Below are positions 1-6,370 of a stretch of DNA of 10,798 nucleotides, in pieces. The notes beneath the pieces were generated by a model. That model was given only the letters and a program-made list of their open reading frames with translations, was not told the origin of the DNA and did no database searches. The stretch is from Clostridia bacterium (lineage in GTDB: Bacteria; Bacillota; Clostridia; Oscillospirales; CAG-272), in the NCBI GenBank assembly GCA_017416885.1, contig JAFQAM010000018.1, positions 1 to 10,798 of the forward strand. Direction: 5' to 3'. A program made the translations under genes and the position numbers. Each line of letters opens with the position of its first letter. The stretch's first letter is position 1.

Positions 1-1
1 G

Positions 2-91
2 TCATTTGATGATAAAGCATATTCAATCACAATCGACGATATAGAATATGTTTTACCTCAAGAATGGGTAGATAAATTGATAAACAACTAA
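2..91 (+). CDS. C-terminal fragment of an unidentified protein
   Basis: An open frame enters from the left edge and ends at TAA 89-91, giving the last 29 residues of a protein (acidic and aromatic-rich, ending WVDKLINN). It is taken as a real gene end because the frame is uninterrupted and a strong hairpin terminator starts eight bases after the stop. There is too little sequence to assign a family, and no function is proposed. Confidence 0.5.
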   Translation, partial: SFDDKAYSITIDDIEYVLPQEWVDKLINN

Positions 92-137
92 AAATTGACC
101 CCGACAGACCGTAAATCTGTCGGGGTTACTTATTTGT
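90..137. terminator. Hairpin terminator, probably bidirectional
   Basis: A perfect 10-bp GC-rich stem, CCCCGACAGA at 99-108 pairing with 116-125, encloses a 7-nt loop. On the + strand it is followed by a moderately T-rich stretch (126-137). On the minus strand the stem is followed by TCAATTTTT (98 down to 90). It therefore fits as terminator for the + strand gene ending at 91 and for the minus-strand acyl-CoA synthetase operon ending at 214. Confidence 0.8.
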
Positions 138-141
138 TTAC

Positions 142-182
142 AGCGGGGCAATTATTAACCAACTGACTATAATTTCTCCGCT
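142..182. other. Long imperfect stem-loop in the 3' region of the acyl-CoA synthetase operon
   Basis: AGCGGGG at 142-148 pairs with CTCCGCT at 176-182 (one G-T wobble), and AATTAT at 150-155 pairs with ATAATT at 169-174. The two helices are separated by one C/T mismatch, and the loop is 13 nt. In minus-strand transcripts this lies between the stop codon at 214 and the 99-125 terminator. It has no clear U-tract, so a 3'-end stability element or a secondary terminator are both possible. The role is inference. Confidence 0.45.
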
Positions 183-213
183 AATTTTGCACGCCGTTGG
201 ATGCGTTTTTTTG

Positions 214-1932
214 TTATTTAACAAGATTTCTTCTGATCTTTCTTGTGGTAGTTTTTTCAAATGGCTCCTCTCTTATCTCAAGCTTGTTAATATGCTTGTA
301 AGCAGCCAATTTCTTGTTGATTTTTGTAATTTCCCCGTTGATGTGTTCGTAAATTGCATCACCCTCGAGATTTGCTTTCTTGCATTCTTCCTCGTCAGGA
401 TATACAATAGCAACAATTTCAATATCCTTTGTTTCTGCATTTTCACGGCCTACAACTACAACCTCAGCAATTTGCGGAATGTTCTCAAGATATTCCTCGA
501 TTTCCTCAGGGAATACATTTTTACCGCTTGAAGAAATAATAATATTCTTCTTTCTGCCTGTGATGTAGAGATAGCCCTTTTCGTCAATGTAACCGTAGTC
601 ACCTGTTCTGAACCAACCGTTGTTGAGAACCTGCGCGGTTTGCTCAGGATCATTATAGTAGCCAAGCATTACATTGTCGCCCTTAACTACGATTTCACCG
701 AATGTATCATCTGCATTTTCCTTGTCAATAAACGCTTGCATACCCGGCATTAATTTACCGCAGGATGTAGGATTGTATTCTGTAAGAGGAACAACCGAGA
801 TAAGCGGAGCGCACTCTGTAATACCGTATCCCTGTGAAACATGAATACCAAAGCTTCTGAATTCATCAACCAACTCAGGAGCTAAAGCAGCGCCACCAAC
901 AATGAAATATCTGAGGTTGCCGCCAAATGCCTCGTGAACCTGATGTAAAAGCTTTCTTCTTACATCAATGTGAAGCTTCATTAAGAAATTACTGATATTA
1001 ATACCTGTTCTTAATTTTTTGTCATTTCCTTGCTTTTGAGCAGATTTCCAGATTGTCTTGTAAAGCTGATTTGCAAACATTGGAACAAGAGCCAAAACAG
1101 ATGGCTTGAATTGCTTGATGTTTTTACCAACATACTTAATACCGTCGCAAATATTTACAGTCATACCGTAAATCATAGGAGCTAAAATGCCCGCGCTCAT
1201 TTCATATGTGTGGTGAATTGGTAATACTGATAATACGGAATCCTTATTTGTAAGAATGTTAAGCACAGGAATAATACCTGTAAGAACGGCGCAAACATTC
1301 TTTTCGCAAAGCATAACGCCCTTTGATGTGCCTGTTGTACCTGATGTGAATAAAAGGATTGAAAGCTTTTCGGTGTCGTGAGCAAGCATATTGTCAGGAG
1401 CGCCGTTTGCTTCGTATAAATATTTGCCTAATGATAAAAGATTATTAAATGAGGTGTATTTTTCCTCGACATAAGCTTCCTCGGGATCAAGAGTAAATGA
1501 TTGCTTATCTGTCTTTACAAAGTATTCAACATTCGGAAGCTCGCTTCCTCTTTCCTCAAAAAGCTTTGAGAAGCTATCGGAATAAACAACAACGCTTGCA
1601 TCGGCAATGTTGATAAACTTTATCATTTCATCGGGTAAAAGAAGCGGATCGAACGGAACAATAACGCCTCCGGCTGTAACAACGGAAACATATGTTGCAA
1701 TCCATTGCACACTTGTTTCGCCCATTACAATAACCTTTTTGTCCTTGATATTCATATGTGAGAATGCGCATGTCATTTTCTTTAAAAGCTCATCCATCTC
1801 TCCGTAAGTAACGGTGATTTCTCCGCTTTTGTTGTTGAATCTGTACAGCGGATGCTCAGGTTGAATTTCCGCAACATCATGGAATAAACCGTATATGGTG
1901 GAAACCTTTTCTATCATTTGGTTTTCTGTCAT
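214..1932 (-). CDS. AMP-binding acyl-CoA synthetase (probable long-chain fatty acid--CoA ligase)
   Basis: This 572-residue protein belongs to the ANL adenylate-forming superfamily, which activates carboxylic acids as acyl-adenylates and transfers the acyl group to CoA. Family motifs are in order: Thr/Gly-rich P-loop LFTSGTTGTSKGV at 194-206, YGITECAP at 369-376, WFRTGDYGYID at 440-450 with ribose-binding Asp445, hinge region GRKKNIII at 459-466, and a C-terminal TTTRKIRR in which Lys565 matches the adenylation lysine. Length and motif style fit cytosolic fatty acyl-CoA ligases, but the chain-length preference cannot be read from sequence. The ATG overlaps the upstream regulator's TGA as ATGA, with a TAAGGAG about 11 nt before it, so the two are probably translationally coupled. 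Regulation by the adjacent MarR protein is likely. Confidence 0.9.
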   Translation of the reverse strand: MTENQMIEKVSTIYGLFHDVAEIQPEHPLYRFNNKSGEITVTYGEMDELLKKMTCAFSHMNIKDKKVIVMGETSVQWIATYVSVVTAGGVIVPFDPLLLPDEMIKFINIADASVVVYSDSFSKLFEERGSELPNVEYFVKTDKQSFTLDPEEAYVEEKYTSFNNLLSLGKYLYEANGAPDNMLAHDTEKLSILLFTSGTTGTSKGVMLCEKNVCAVLTGIIPVLNILTNKDSVLSVLPIHHTYEMSAGILAPMIYGMTVNICDGIKYVGKNIKQFKPSVLALVPMFANQLYKTIWKSAQKQGNDKKLRTGINISNFLMKLHIDVRRKLLHQVHEAFGGNLRYFIVGGAALAPELVDEFRSFGIHVSQGYGITECAPLISVVPLTEYNPTSCGKLMPGMQAFIDKENADDTFGEIVVKGDNVMLGYYNDPEQTAQVLNNGWFRTGDYGYIDEKGYLYITGRKKNIIISSSGKNVFPEEIEEYLENIPQIAEVVVVGRENAETKDIEIVAIVYPDEEECKKANLEGDAIYEHINGEITKINKKLAAYKHINKLEIREEPFEKTTTRKIRRNLVK

Positions 1933-2390
1933 TTCTCATTAATCTCCTTATTAGTAATATCGTCAAGCTCCTTGTCGATTGAATTTAAAACATCATAAAA
2001 TGTTTCAAGCTTTCTTAACGGTGTATTCTTACTGGTTTTCTTAATGAACTCGATTAGTAAATCATTAATGATATTGTAAATCTTTACACCCTCGTCTGTA
2101 AGTAAAAACTTTGTTTTGTATTTTCCTTGCTTAGGACCGATATCTCTGCTGATATAATTTTTTTCCATAAGCTCGCTTGTTATACGGGAAATAAATGCCT
2201 TATCCACACCGCAAACCCTTGAAAGCTCTGCTGAGGACAATCCTATCTCACTTTTAGCAAGCTGCAAAATACACATAATATGAGCGCATCTTAAGCCGTA
2301 TGGCTCCATTTTGCTGTCGGCAAGCCTCTTTATGTTTTTGGAAATTCTTTCAGTGTATAACACAAAGGGCACAAATCTTTCGCTTTCCAT
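1929..2390 (-). CDS. MarR-family transcriptional regulator
   Basis: This 153-residue protein has the MarR winged-helix layout: N-terminal dimerisation helices (about 5-45), a helix-turn-helix at about 52-76 (SSAELSRVCGVDKAFISRI), a wing at about 80-97 ending in FLLTDEGV, and C-terminal helices for dimerisation. MarR proteins usually repress their own operon and release DNA on binding small phenolic or lipid-like ligands. It is first in the operon with the acyl-CoA synthetase, as seen for regulators of fatty-acid or aromatic-acid activation. A perfect AGGAGG lies 5 nt before the ATG. The dyad at 2404-2417 is a fitting operator, so autorepression and co-control of the synthetase are inferred. 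The ligand is unknown; an acyl-CoA or fatty acid is plausible from the neighbour only. Confidence 0.92.
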   Translation of the reverse strand: MESERFVPFVLYTERISKNIKRLADSKMEPYGLRCAHIMCILQLAKSEIGLSSAELSRVCGVDKAFISRITSELMEKNYISRDIGPKQGKYKTKFLLTDEGVKIYNIINDLLIEFIKKTSKNTPLRKLETFYDVLNSIDKELDDITNKEINEK

Positions 2391-2403
2391 TTAAACCTCC
2401 TAT

Positions 2404-2417
2404 GTTGACTTGTCAAC
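2404..2417. promoter_or_regulatory. Probable MarR operator
   Basis: GTTGAC-TT-GTCAAC is a perfect 6+6 dyad just downstream of the -10 element, at the position expected for transcription start of the marR operon. TTGAC/GTCAA half-sites with this spacing are typical of MarR-family operators. A further half-site coincides with the -35 hexamer at 2444-2449. No copy is seen near the divergent fucO-type promoter. Confidence 0.7.
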
Positions 2418-2420
2418 CAT

Positions 2421-2449
2421 ATTATACTACAAAATGATATTTTTGTCAA
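2421..2449 (-). promoter_or_regulatory. Sigma-A promoter of the marR-acyl-CoA synthetase operon
   Basis: On the minus strand TTGACA (2449-2444) and TATAAT (2426-2421) are separated by exactly 17 bp, a full-consensus promoter. Such a strong promoter with an operator over the start site fits control by repression. Confidence 0.85.
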
Positions 2450-2526
2450 GTATGTATGTTTTATGCTATTTTACCAATAATTTATAAATTAAACCTAAAA
2501 TTCTGCATAATTACAATAAAAATATA

Positions 2527-2556
2527 TTGAAATTAAAACTGTTTTTATGTTATACT
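2527..2556 (+). promoter_or_regulatory. Promoter of the FucO-like dehydrogenase gene
   Basis: TTGAAA (2527-2532) and TATACT (2551-2556) are 18 bp apart, giving a start near 2563 and a leader of about 30 nt. The rest of the 203-bp divergent intergenic region is very AT-rich and holds no other element I can name. Confidence 0.6.
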
Positions 2557-2593
2557 GTAATCAATAAAAGTAATAAAAGGAGATTTTTTAAAA

Positions 2594-3739
2594 ATGGCAA
2601 GATTTATTTTAAACGAAACATCCTATTTTGGAGCAGGCTCTCGCGAGAATCTCTCAACGGAAATCGCAAAAAGAGGCTATAACAAAGCATTTATCGTGGC
2701 AGACAAGGACCTTATCAAATTCGGTATTGTTGACCTTGTAACAAATGTGCTTGGCGATTTTCCCTATGCGATTTTCTCAGACTTTAAGGCAAATCCAACA
2801 GTAGCCAATGTCAAAGCGGGTGTTGAAGCGTACAAGCAGTCAGAGGCTGATTTTATTATTGCAATCGGCGGCGGCTCAGCAATTGATACAGCCAAGGCAG
2901 TAGCTATCATTATTAATAACCCCGAGTTTGGTGATGTTGTTTCTCTTGAGGGAGTAGCGGATACAAAGAAAAAATGCGTTGATATTATTGCGCTTCCCAC
3001 AACCGCAGGCACAGCCGCCGAGGTTACAATCAACTATGTAATCACAGACGAGGACTCCGGCAGAAAAATGGTTTGCGTTGATCCTAACGATATTCCTGTT
3101 CTTGCAATTGTTGATGCAGATCTTATGGCTACAATGCCGGCAGGCTTAACAGCTGCAACAGGTATGGATGCGTTAACACACGCAATCGAGGGCTATATTA
3201 CAAAGGGCGCTTGGGAGCTTTCTAACATTCTTGAAATTAATGCCATCAAAATTATTTCCGATAATTTAAGAAACGCAACCTTTAACGGAAGTGATATGTA
3301 CGCAAGAGAGCAAATGGCTCTTGGCCAATATGTTGCAGGTATGGCTTTTTCAAATGTAGGACTTGGCTGCGTGCACTCAATGGCTCATCCTCTTGGAGCA
3401 AGATTTGATATTGCTCACGGTGTTGCTAACGCGCTTTTACTTCCAATCGTTATGGAATTTAATATGGTTGCTTGCGAAAGCAAATACTGCAGAATTGCAA
3501 AGGCAATGGGCGTAAATATTTCAGGTATGACCGAAAAGGAAGGCGCTTACGCAGCGGTTGAAGCGGTTAAGCAGCTTTCCAAGGACCTTGGCATTCCGCA
3601 AACACTCCGTGAAATCGGTATCCCTGAAGAAGCTCTTGAGCAGCTTGCAAACGATGCATATAACGATGTTTGCACAGGCGGTAACCCAAGAGAAATAACA
3701 GAAGCGGATATCCTTGAGCTTTATAAAAAAGCATATTAA
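2594..3739 (+). CDS. fucO: Lactaldehyde reductase / iron-containing alcohol dehydrogenase (FucO-like)
   Basis: This 381-residue protein aligns from memory nearly end to end with E. coli FucO (about 382 residues), including the start (ARFILNETSYFGAGS), GQYVAGMAFSNVGLG and the closing DVCTGGNPRE motif. FucO is a group III Fe-dependent alcohol dehydrogenase that reduces L-lactaldehyde to 1,2-propanediol with NADH during anaerobic fucose or rhamnose breakdown. Visible residues are the NAD-binding GGGSAIDTAK (92-101) and the metal ligands Asp192, His196, His261 and His275, with conserved His265. AGGAG lies 11 nt before the ATG. It has its own promoter and terminator and no fucose or rhamnose pathway genes beside it here, so the in vivo substrate could be another short aldehyde or alcohol. 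Confidence 0.9.
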   Translation: MARFILNETSYFGAGSRENLSTEIAKRGYNKAFIVADKDLIKFGIVDLVTNVLGDFPYAIFSDFKANPTVANVKAGVEAYKQSEADFIIAIGGGSAIDTAKAVAIIINNPEFGDVVSLEGVADTKKKCVDIIALPTTAGTAAEVTINYVITDEDSGRKMVCVDPNDIPVLAIVDADLMATMPAGLTAATGMDALTHAIEGYITKGAWELSNILEINAIKIISDNLRNATFNGSDMYAREQMALGQYVAGMAFSNVGLGCVHSMAHPLGARFDIAHGVANALLLPIVMEFNMVACESKYCRIAKAMGVNISGMTEKEGAYAAVEAVKQLSKDLGIPQTLREIGIPEEALEQLANDAYNDVCTGGNPREITEADILELYKKAY

Positions 3740-3756
3740 TTTAAAAAGTAAAAAAG

Positions 3757-3801
3757 CAAAATATCCAATGAGCAACCGTTGGATATTTTGTTGAATTTTT
3801 T
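3757..3801 (+). terminator. Rho-independent terminator after the FucO-like gene
   Basis: A perfect 12-bp stem (CAAAATATCCAA at 3757-3768 with 3779-3790) has a 10-nt loop and is followed by TTGAATTTTTT. It starts 18 nt after the stop codon and isolates the gene as a single transcription unit. Confidence 0.85.
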
Positions 3802-3819
3802 ATGGTATTATGTTAAACT
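3791..3819 (+). promoter_or_regulatory. Possible promoter of the small membrane protein gene
   Basis: TTGAAT (3791-3796) and TAAACT (3814-3819) are 17 bp apart. The -10 is weak and the -35 sits inside the tail of the preceding terminator. The gene must have a promoter between that terminator and 3872, and this is the best match seen. Confidence 0.35.
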
Positions 3820-3871
3820 GTAAATAGCAAACACGCAAAATCATTGTGGATATTGAGAGAGGAAAAGCAAA

Positions 3872-4369
3872 ATGCTTTTTAAGACAAAACACTTAAAGGA
3901 CAAATTATTTGGAAACTTATTAATGCAAGGAATATTTTTGTTGGTTTTATTGTTTATATTAGTTTTTACATCCATTACAAAGGAGATAGAGCTGCTCTAT
4001 CTTTGTATACCATTTGTTATTTTAATGATATTAATTCAACTTGAATTTTTTAAACAAATGCAGTGGTATGAGGTGTATGATGATAAAATTGTCATTAAAA
4101 ATATATACGGCAAGGTAAGTGAGGTAAAATTTGAAGATGTTCAAAAAATCTATGAAATTAATTTGCCAATCTTCACAAGCATAGAGCTTAAGTCCTGCTA
4201 TGTATTTTTAGACGGAAGACCACTGAAAAGCTTTTTGCACCCGTTAAACATAGACAATCATAAAAAGTTTTGTGTAAGAGTATGGATAACAGATGAATTA
4301 AAAAAGCTTATTGAAAATAAAGAAATTGAAATACAGAAAAAAGAGCTGTGTGATATTTACTACGGTTGA
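3872..4369 (+). CDS. Small membrane protein with two N-terminal helices and a cytosolic beta-rich domain
   Basis: The protein has 165 residues. Two hydrophobic helices at about 15-35 and 39-59 are joined by a short turn, so both ends probably face the same side of the membrane. From about 64 the chain becomes soluble, with alternating strands (WYEVYDDKIVIKNIYGKVSEV) ending in a charged helix (about 141-157). The pattern 'EVYDDKIVIKN...EVKFEDVQKIYEI' recalls bacterial PH-like domains attached to paired membrane helices, but no diagnostic motif is present, so this is only a suggestion. An AGAGG lies 9 nt before the ATG. It is monocistronic, flanked by terminators at 3757 and 4371. Function unknown. 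Confidence 0.7.
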   Translation: MLFKTKHLKDKLFGNLLMQGIFLLVLLFILVFTSITKEIELLYLCIPFVILMILIQLEFFKQMQWYEVYDDKIVIKNIYGKVSEVKFEDVQKIYEINLPIFTSIELKSCYVFLDGRPLKSFLHPLNIDNHKKFCVRVWITDELKKLIENKEIEIQKKELCDIYYG

Positions 4370-4370
4370 T

Positions 4371-4398
4371 AAAAGGCAAGAGAATTTCTTGCCTTTTT
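4371..4398 (+). terminator. Rho-independent terminator after the small membrane protein gene
   Basis: A perfect 11-bp stem (AAAAGGCAAGA at 4371-4381 with 4387-4397) and 5-nt loop GAATT are followed by a T run ending at 4398. It begins one base after the stop codon. Confidence 0.9.
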
Positions 4399-4415
4399 AC
4401 TTAGGAAAATTTAGG

Positions 4416-4444
4416 TTGAAATTATTCTAAAATTAGTGTATAAT
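4416..4444 (+). promoter_or_regulatory. Promoter of the phd-doc gene cluster
   Basis: TTGAAA (4416-4421) and TATAAT (4439-4444) are 17 bp apart. The spacer contains the small dyad CTAA-AA-TTAG (4427-4436), where a Phd-Doc repressor complex could bind; the dyad is short and could be chance. No other strong promoter-plus-terminator boundary is seen until 9326, so this may serve the whole cluster. Confidence 0.8.
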
Positions 4445-4473
4445 TAAATCAAGAAATTTAAGGAGAGATTTAT

Positions 4474-4716
4474 ATGGATATAAACAGCAAGAAGATTGTA
4501 TCAATTTCCGAGGCTAATCAGAATTTTTCCAAGGTGGCAAGACAGGCTGAAAAAGAGGGTGAGGTTTACATCTTTAAAAATAACAAGCCTAAATATAAAT
4601 TGGTTGATTTGGAAAACGATACATCAATAATAATGAACGACGAGGAAAAAATTGACTTTGTAGCTATGCGCGTTTTAAAAAAATATCGCGCAGCGTTTGA
4701 GGAGCTTGCAAAATGA
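4474..4716 (+). CDS. phd: Phd/YefM-family antitoxin
   Basis: This 80-residue protein has the Phd/YefM N-terminal DNA-binding and dimerisation fold: a first strand KIVSISEANQNFSKVARQAE (7-26), followed by the hairpin EVYIFKNNKPKYKLV (30-44) seen in this family. The C-terminal part (about 50-80) is charged and helical and would be the disordered toxin-binding tail. Phd blocks Doc activity and, with Doc, represses the operon by conditional cooperativity. AGGAG is 8 nt before the ATG. The stop overlaps the toxin start as ATGA, the normal arrangement for a type II toxin-antitoxin pair. Confidence 0.9.
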   Translation: MDINSKKIVSISEANQNFSKVARQAEKEGEVYIFKNNKPKYKLVDLENDTSIIMNDEEKIDFVAMRVLKKYRAAFEELAK

Positions 4717-5090
4717 TAAAATTAAGTAAGGAAAGAGTTATGCTTTTGCATAATATTATGACAAGAGAAACAGGAGGCTCAGCGGGACTTCGTGATGCAG
4801 ACCTGCTTGATAGCGCATTGGAATCAGCATACCAGACCTTCGGCGGACAGGAGCTATATCCTACGGTTGAGGAAAAGGGCGCCCATATTGGATATTCGCT
4901 GATTTCAAATCACGCATTTGTTGACGGTAATAAGAGAATAGGAATGCTCACTATGATGGTATTCTTAGAGCTTAACGGAGTAAGAATTAACCCAACTAAC
5001 GAAAGCTTTTTTGAAGCGGGCATAGGCGTTGCTGCAGGCAAAATGAAATATGATGACCTGCTTCAGTGGATAAGAGATAATAAATGTTGA
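4713..5090 (+). CDS. doc: Doc-type Fic-fold toxin (death-on-curing family)
   Basis: The protein is 125 residues, the usual Doc length. The signature HAFVDGNKR spans 67-75, matching the Doc version HxFx(N/D)xNKR rather than the HPFxxGNGRxxR of AMP-transferring Fic proteins. His67, Asp71, Asn73, Lys74 and Arg75 are present. Characterised P1 Doc phosphorylates a threonine of EF-Tu and stalls translation, and the same activity is expected here. The early GGSAGLRDADLLDSAL (21-36) is also family-typical. GAGGAG lies 8 nt before the ATG inside the antitoxin gene. It looks intact and active; the only unusual point is that the cluster continues into DNA-repair genes. Confidence 0.92.
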   Translation: MIKLSKERVMLLHNIMTRETGGSAGLRDADLLDSALESAYQTFGGQELYPTVEEKGAHIGYSLISNHAFVDGNKRIGMLTMMVFLELNGVRINPTNESFFEAGIGVAAGKMKYDDLLQWIRDNKC

Positions 5091-5115
5091 AAATATACTT
5101 AATATGTGATATACT
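5087..5115 (+). promoter_or_regulatory. Promoter-like element abutting the alkD start codon
   Basis: TTGAAA (5087-5092, overlapping the doc TGA) and TATACT (5110-5115) are 17 bp apart, but the -10 hexamer ends on the base before the ATG at 5116. Transcription would start near 5122, inside the coding sequence. Either this is chance in AT-rich DNA, or it makes RNA that does not encode full-length AlkD. A second TATACT at 5094-5099 would give a leader of about 10 nt but has no good -35. Confidence 0.35.
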
Positions 5116-5802
5116 ATGAATAAAATTTTAGAAGAAATAATTTTAAATAAGGATGATGGCTATAAAGCTTTTCATTCCAAGCTTGTCCCCGGCATTGAAA
5201 ATATTTTAGGTCTTAGAGGACCAATTGCTAAATCAATCGCTAAAAAATACGCAAATACCGATACAGGCAGCGAGTTTTTAAACAGCCTTCCCCACACCTA
5301 CTACGATGAAAATTTAGTTCACGGCTATATGCTTGGCTTTTTGAAAACAGACGCCGCAACACTGAAAAATAGAATAATTGACTTTTTACCCTATGTTGAT
5401 AATTGGGCTGTGTGTGATTCAACGGTCGCGAATTTGAAAAGCTTTTTTAAAAATACCGACACAGTAGCCGACTTTATATTCGGTTGTCTTAACAGTGATA
5501 ATGTATATACGGTTCGCTTCGGTATAGTGTCTCTTCTATCCTATTATGTCGATGATAGCTATATTGACCGAATTTTTGAGGAAACACTGAAAATCAAAAG
5601 CGACGAATACTATATAAATATGGCAATTGCTTGGCTATATAGCGTATGCCTTGTGAAGCAATACGATAAAACAATCTCAGTAATAGAAAATAAGCTTCTT
5701 GAAAAATGGACACACAATAAAGCTATTCAAAAAGCAATTGAAAGCTTTAGAATAACGAAGGAGCAAAAGGAATACCTAAAAGCTTTAAAAATAAGGAATT
5801 AA
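5116..5802 (+). CDS. AlkD-like DNA alkylation repair protein (HEAT-like repeats)
   Basis: This 228-residue helical protein is of the AlkD/DNA alkylation repair family. AlkD is a HEAT-like-repeat glycosylase that removes positively charged alkylpurines such as 3-methyl- and 7-methyl-purines. By hand alignment with Bacillus cereus AlkD, the key residues are kept: Trp97 and Asp101 (NWAVCD, matching Trp109/Asp113), Arg134 (matching Arg148) and Trp173 (IAWLY, matching Trp187). The start FHSKLVPGIENILGLRGP (19-36) is also typical. The ATG has no Shine-Dalgarno within 15 nt, and no alternative in-frame start keeps the N-terminus, so initiation is weak or depends on ribosomes finishing doc 25 nt upstream. 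It ends 2 nt before dut. Confidence 0.85.
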   Translation: MNKILEEIILNKDDGYKAFHSKLVPGIENILGLRGPIAKSIAKKYANTDTGSEFLNSLPHTYYDENLVHGYMLGFLKTDAATLKNRIIDFLPYVDNWAVCDSTVANLKSFFKNTDTVADFIFGCLNSDNVYTVRFGIVSLLSYYVDDSYIDRIFEETLKIKSDEYYINMAIAWLYSVCLVKQYDKTISVIENKLLEKWTHNKAIQKAIESFRITKEQKEYLKALKIRN

Positions 5803-5804
5803 AA

Positions 5805-6242
5805 ATGATAGTTAAAATTAAGAAATTAAACGAAAACGCAAAAATGCCAACATACGGCTCACCCTATTCAGCAGGCGCAGATTTATATGCTTGCATTGAA
5901 AGCGATATAACAATTGAGCCAAACCAAACAGTATTAGTAAAAACAGGACTTGCTATGGAATTAGACTGCGGTTATGTGGCGCTTATCTATGCAAGAAGCG
6001 GTCTTGCCACAAAAAGAGGACTTGCCCCTGCCAATAAGGTTGGCGTAGTTGACTGTGACTATCGCGGCGAAATTATGGTAGCGTTACACAACCACTCAAC
6101 TGAACCCCAGACAGTAAGCAAGCACGAAAGAATTGCCCAAATGGTAATTACTCCATACATCACCGCCGAATTTGAGGAAGCCGATACATTAAGCGACACC
6201 GTTCGCGGCGATGGTGGCTTTGGCTCGACGGGAGTTAAATAG
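5805..6242 (+). CDS. dut: dUTPase (deoxyuridine 5'-triphosphate nucleotidohydrolase)
   Basis: This 145-residue protein is a complete homotrimeric-type dUTPase, hydrolysing dUTP to dUMP and pyrophosphate in the cytosol. It keeps uracil out of DNA and feeds thymidylate synthesis. All five motifs are present: AGADLYA (23-29), ARSGLA (63-68), GVVDCDYRGEI (80-90, with catalytic Asp83), HERIAQMVI (107-115) and the flexible C-terminal RGDGGFGSTG (134-143) that closes over the active site. AAGGA lies 7-8 nt before the ATG within the end of alkD. The TAG stop is the first triplet of the TAGGATG repeat downstream. Confidence 0.97.
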   Translation: MIVKIKKLNENAKMPTYGSPYSAGADLYACIESDITIEPNQTVLVKTGLAMELDCGYVALIYARSGLATKRGLAPANKVGVVDCDYRGEIMVALHNHSTEPQTVSKHERIAQMVITPYITAEFEEADTLSDTVRGDGGFGSTGVK

Positions 6243-6255
6243 GATGTAGGATGTA
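6240..6255 (+). repeat. Left TAGGATG heptad repeat
   Basis: TAGGATG TAGGATG TA forms two heptads plus two bases, with an exact 16-bp copy at 6392-6407. The first three bases are the dut stop codon, so the repeat begins exactly at the gene end. Confidence 0.8.
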
Positions 6256-6263
6256 TTCATCTC

Positions 6264-6366
6264 ATTTTGCGAAGCAAAATATATCGAAAATCGCAAAGCA
6301 ATTTATATCGAAACTGCAAAGCAGTTATATCGAAATTGCGAAGCAATTATATCGAGTGCGAAGCAC
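6264..6366 (+). repeat. Array of five tandem mini-hairpins separated by ATATCG
   Basis: Five stem-loops with three-base loops follow one another at about 22-24 nt. Their arms are ATTTTGC/GCAAAAT (6264-6280, loop GAA), AAATCGC/GCAATTT (6288-6304, loop AAA, one C-A mismatch), AACTGC/GCAGTT (6312-6326, loop AAA), AATTGC/GCAATT (6334-6348, loop GAA) and GTGC/GCAC (6356-6366, loop GAA). Each of the four gaps contains ATATCG. The third and fifth units differ from the fourth by paired changes that keep the helix. The gap between dut and the next gene is otherwise empty of coding capacity, and no U-tract follows any hairpin, so these are not ordinary terminators. Confidence 0.85.
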
Positions 6367-6370
6367 AGTT

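Noticed and set aside
187..212. Small hairpin with T run (ACGC...GCGT followed by Ts) on the + strand
   Set aside because: The stem is only 4 bp and it lies beyond the much stronger terminator at 99-125, with no + strand gene needing it.
380..568. Opposite-strand and alternative-frame open frames within the acyl-CoA synthetase and other genes
   Set aside because: They lie wholly inside well-supported genes, lack ribosome binding sites and show low-complexity or Cys/Phe-rich compositions typical of antisense frames.
2479..2490. Perfect 12-bp palindrome AATTTATAAATT in the divergent intergenic region
   Set aside because: It is made only of A and T in a very AT-rich stretch and is not placed relative to either promoter in a telling way; chance is likely.
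6264..6366. Possible CRISPR array
   Set aside because: Units are only about 22-24 nt, the part between hairpins is constant (ATATCG) rather than variable, there are no unique spacers and no cas genes nearby.
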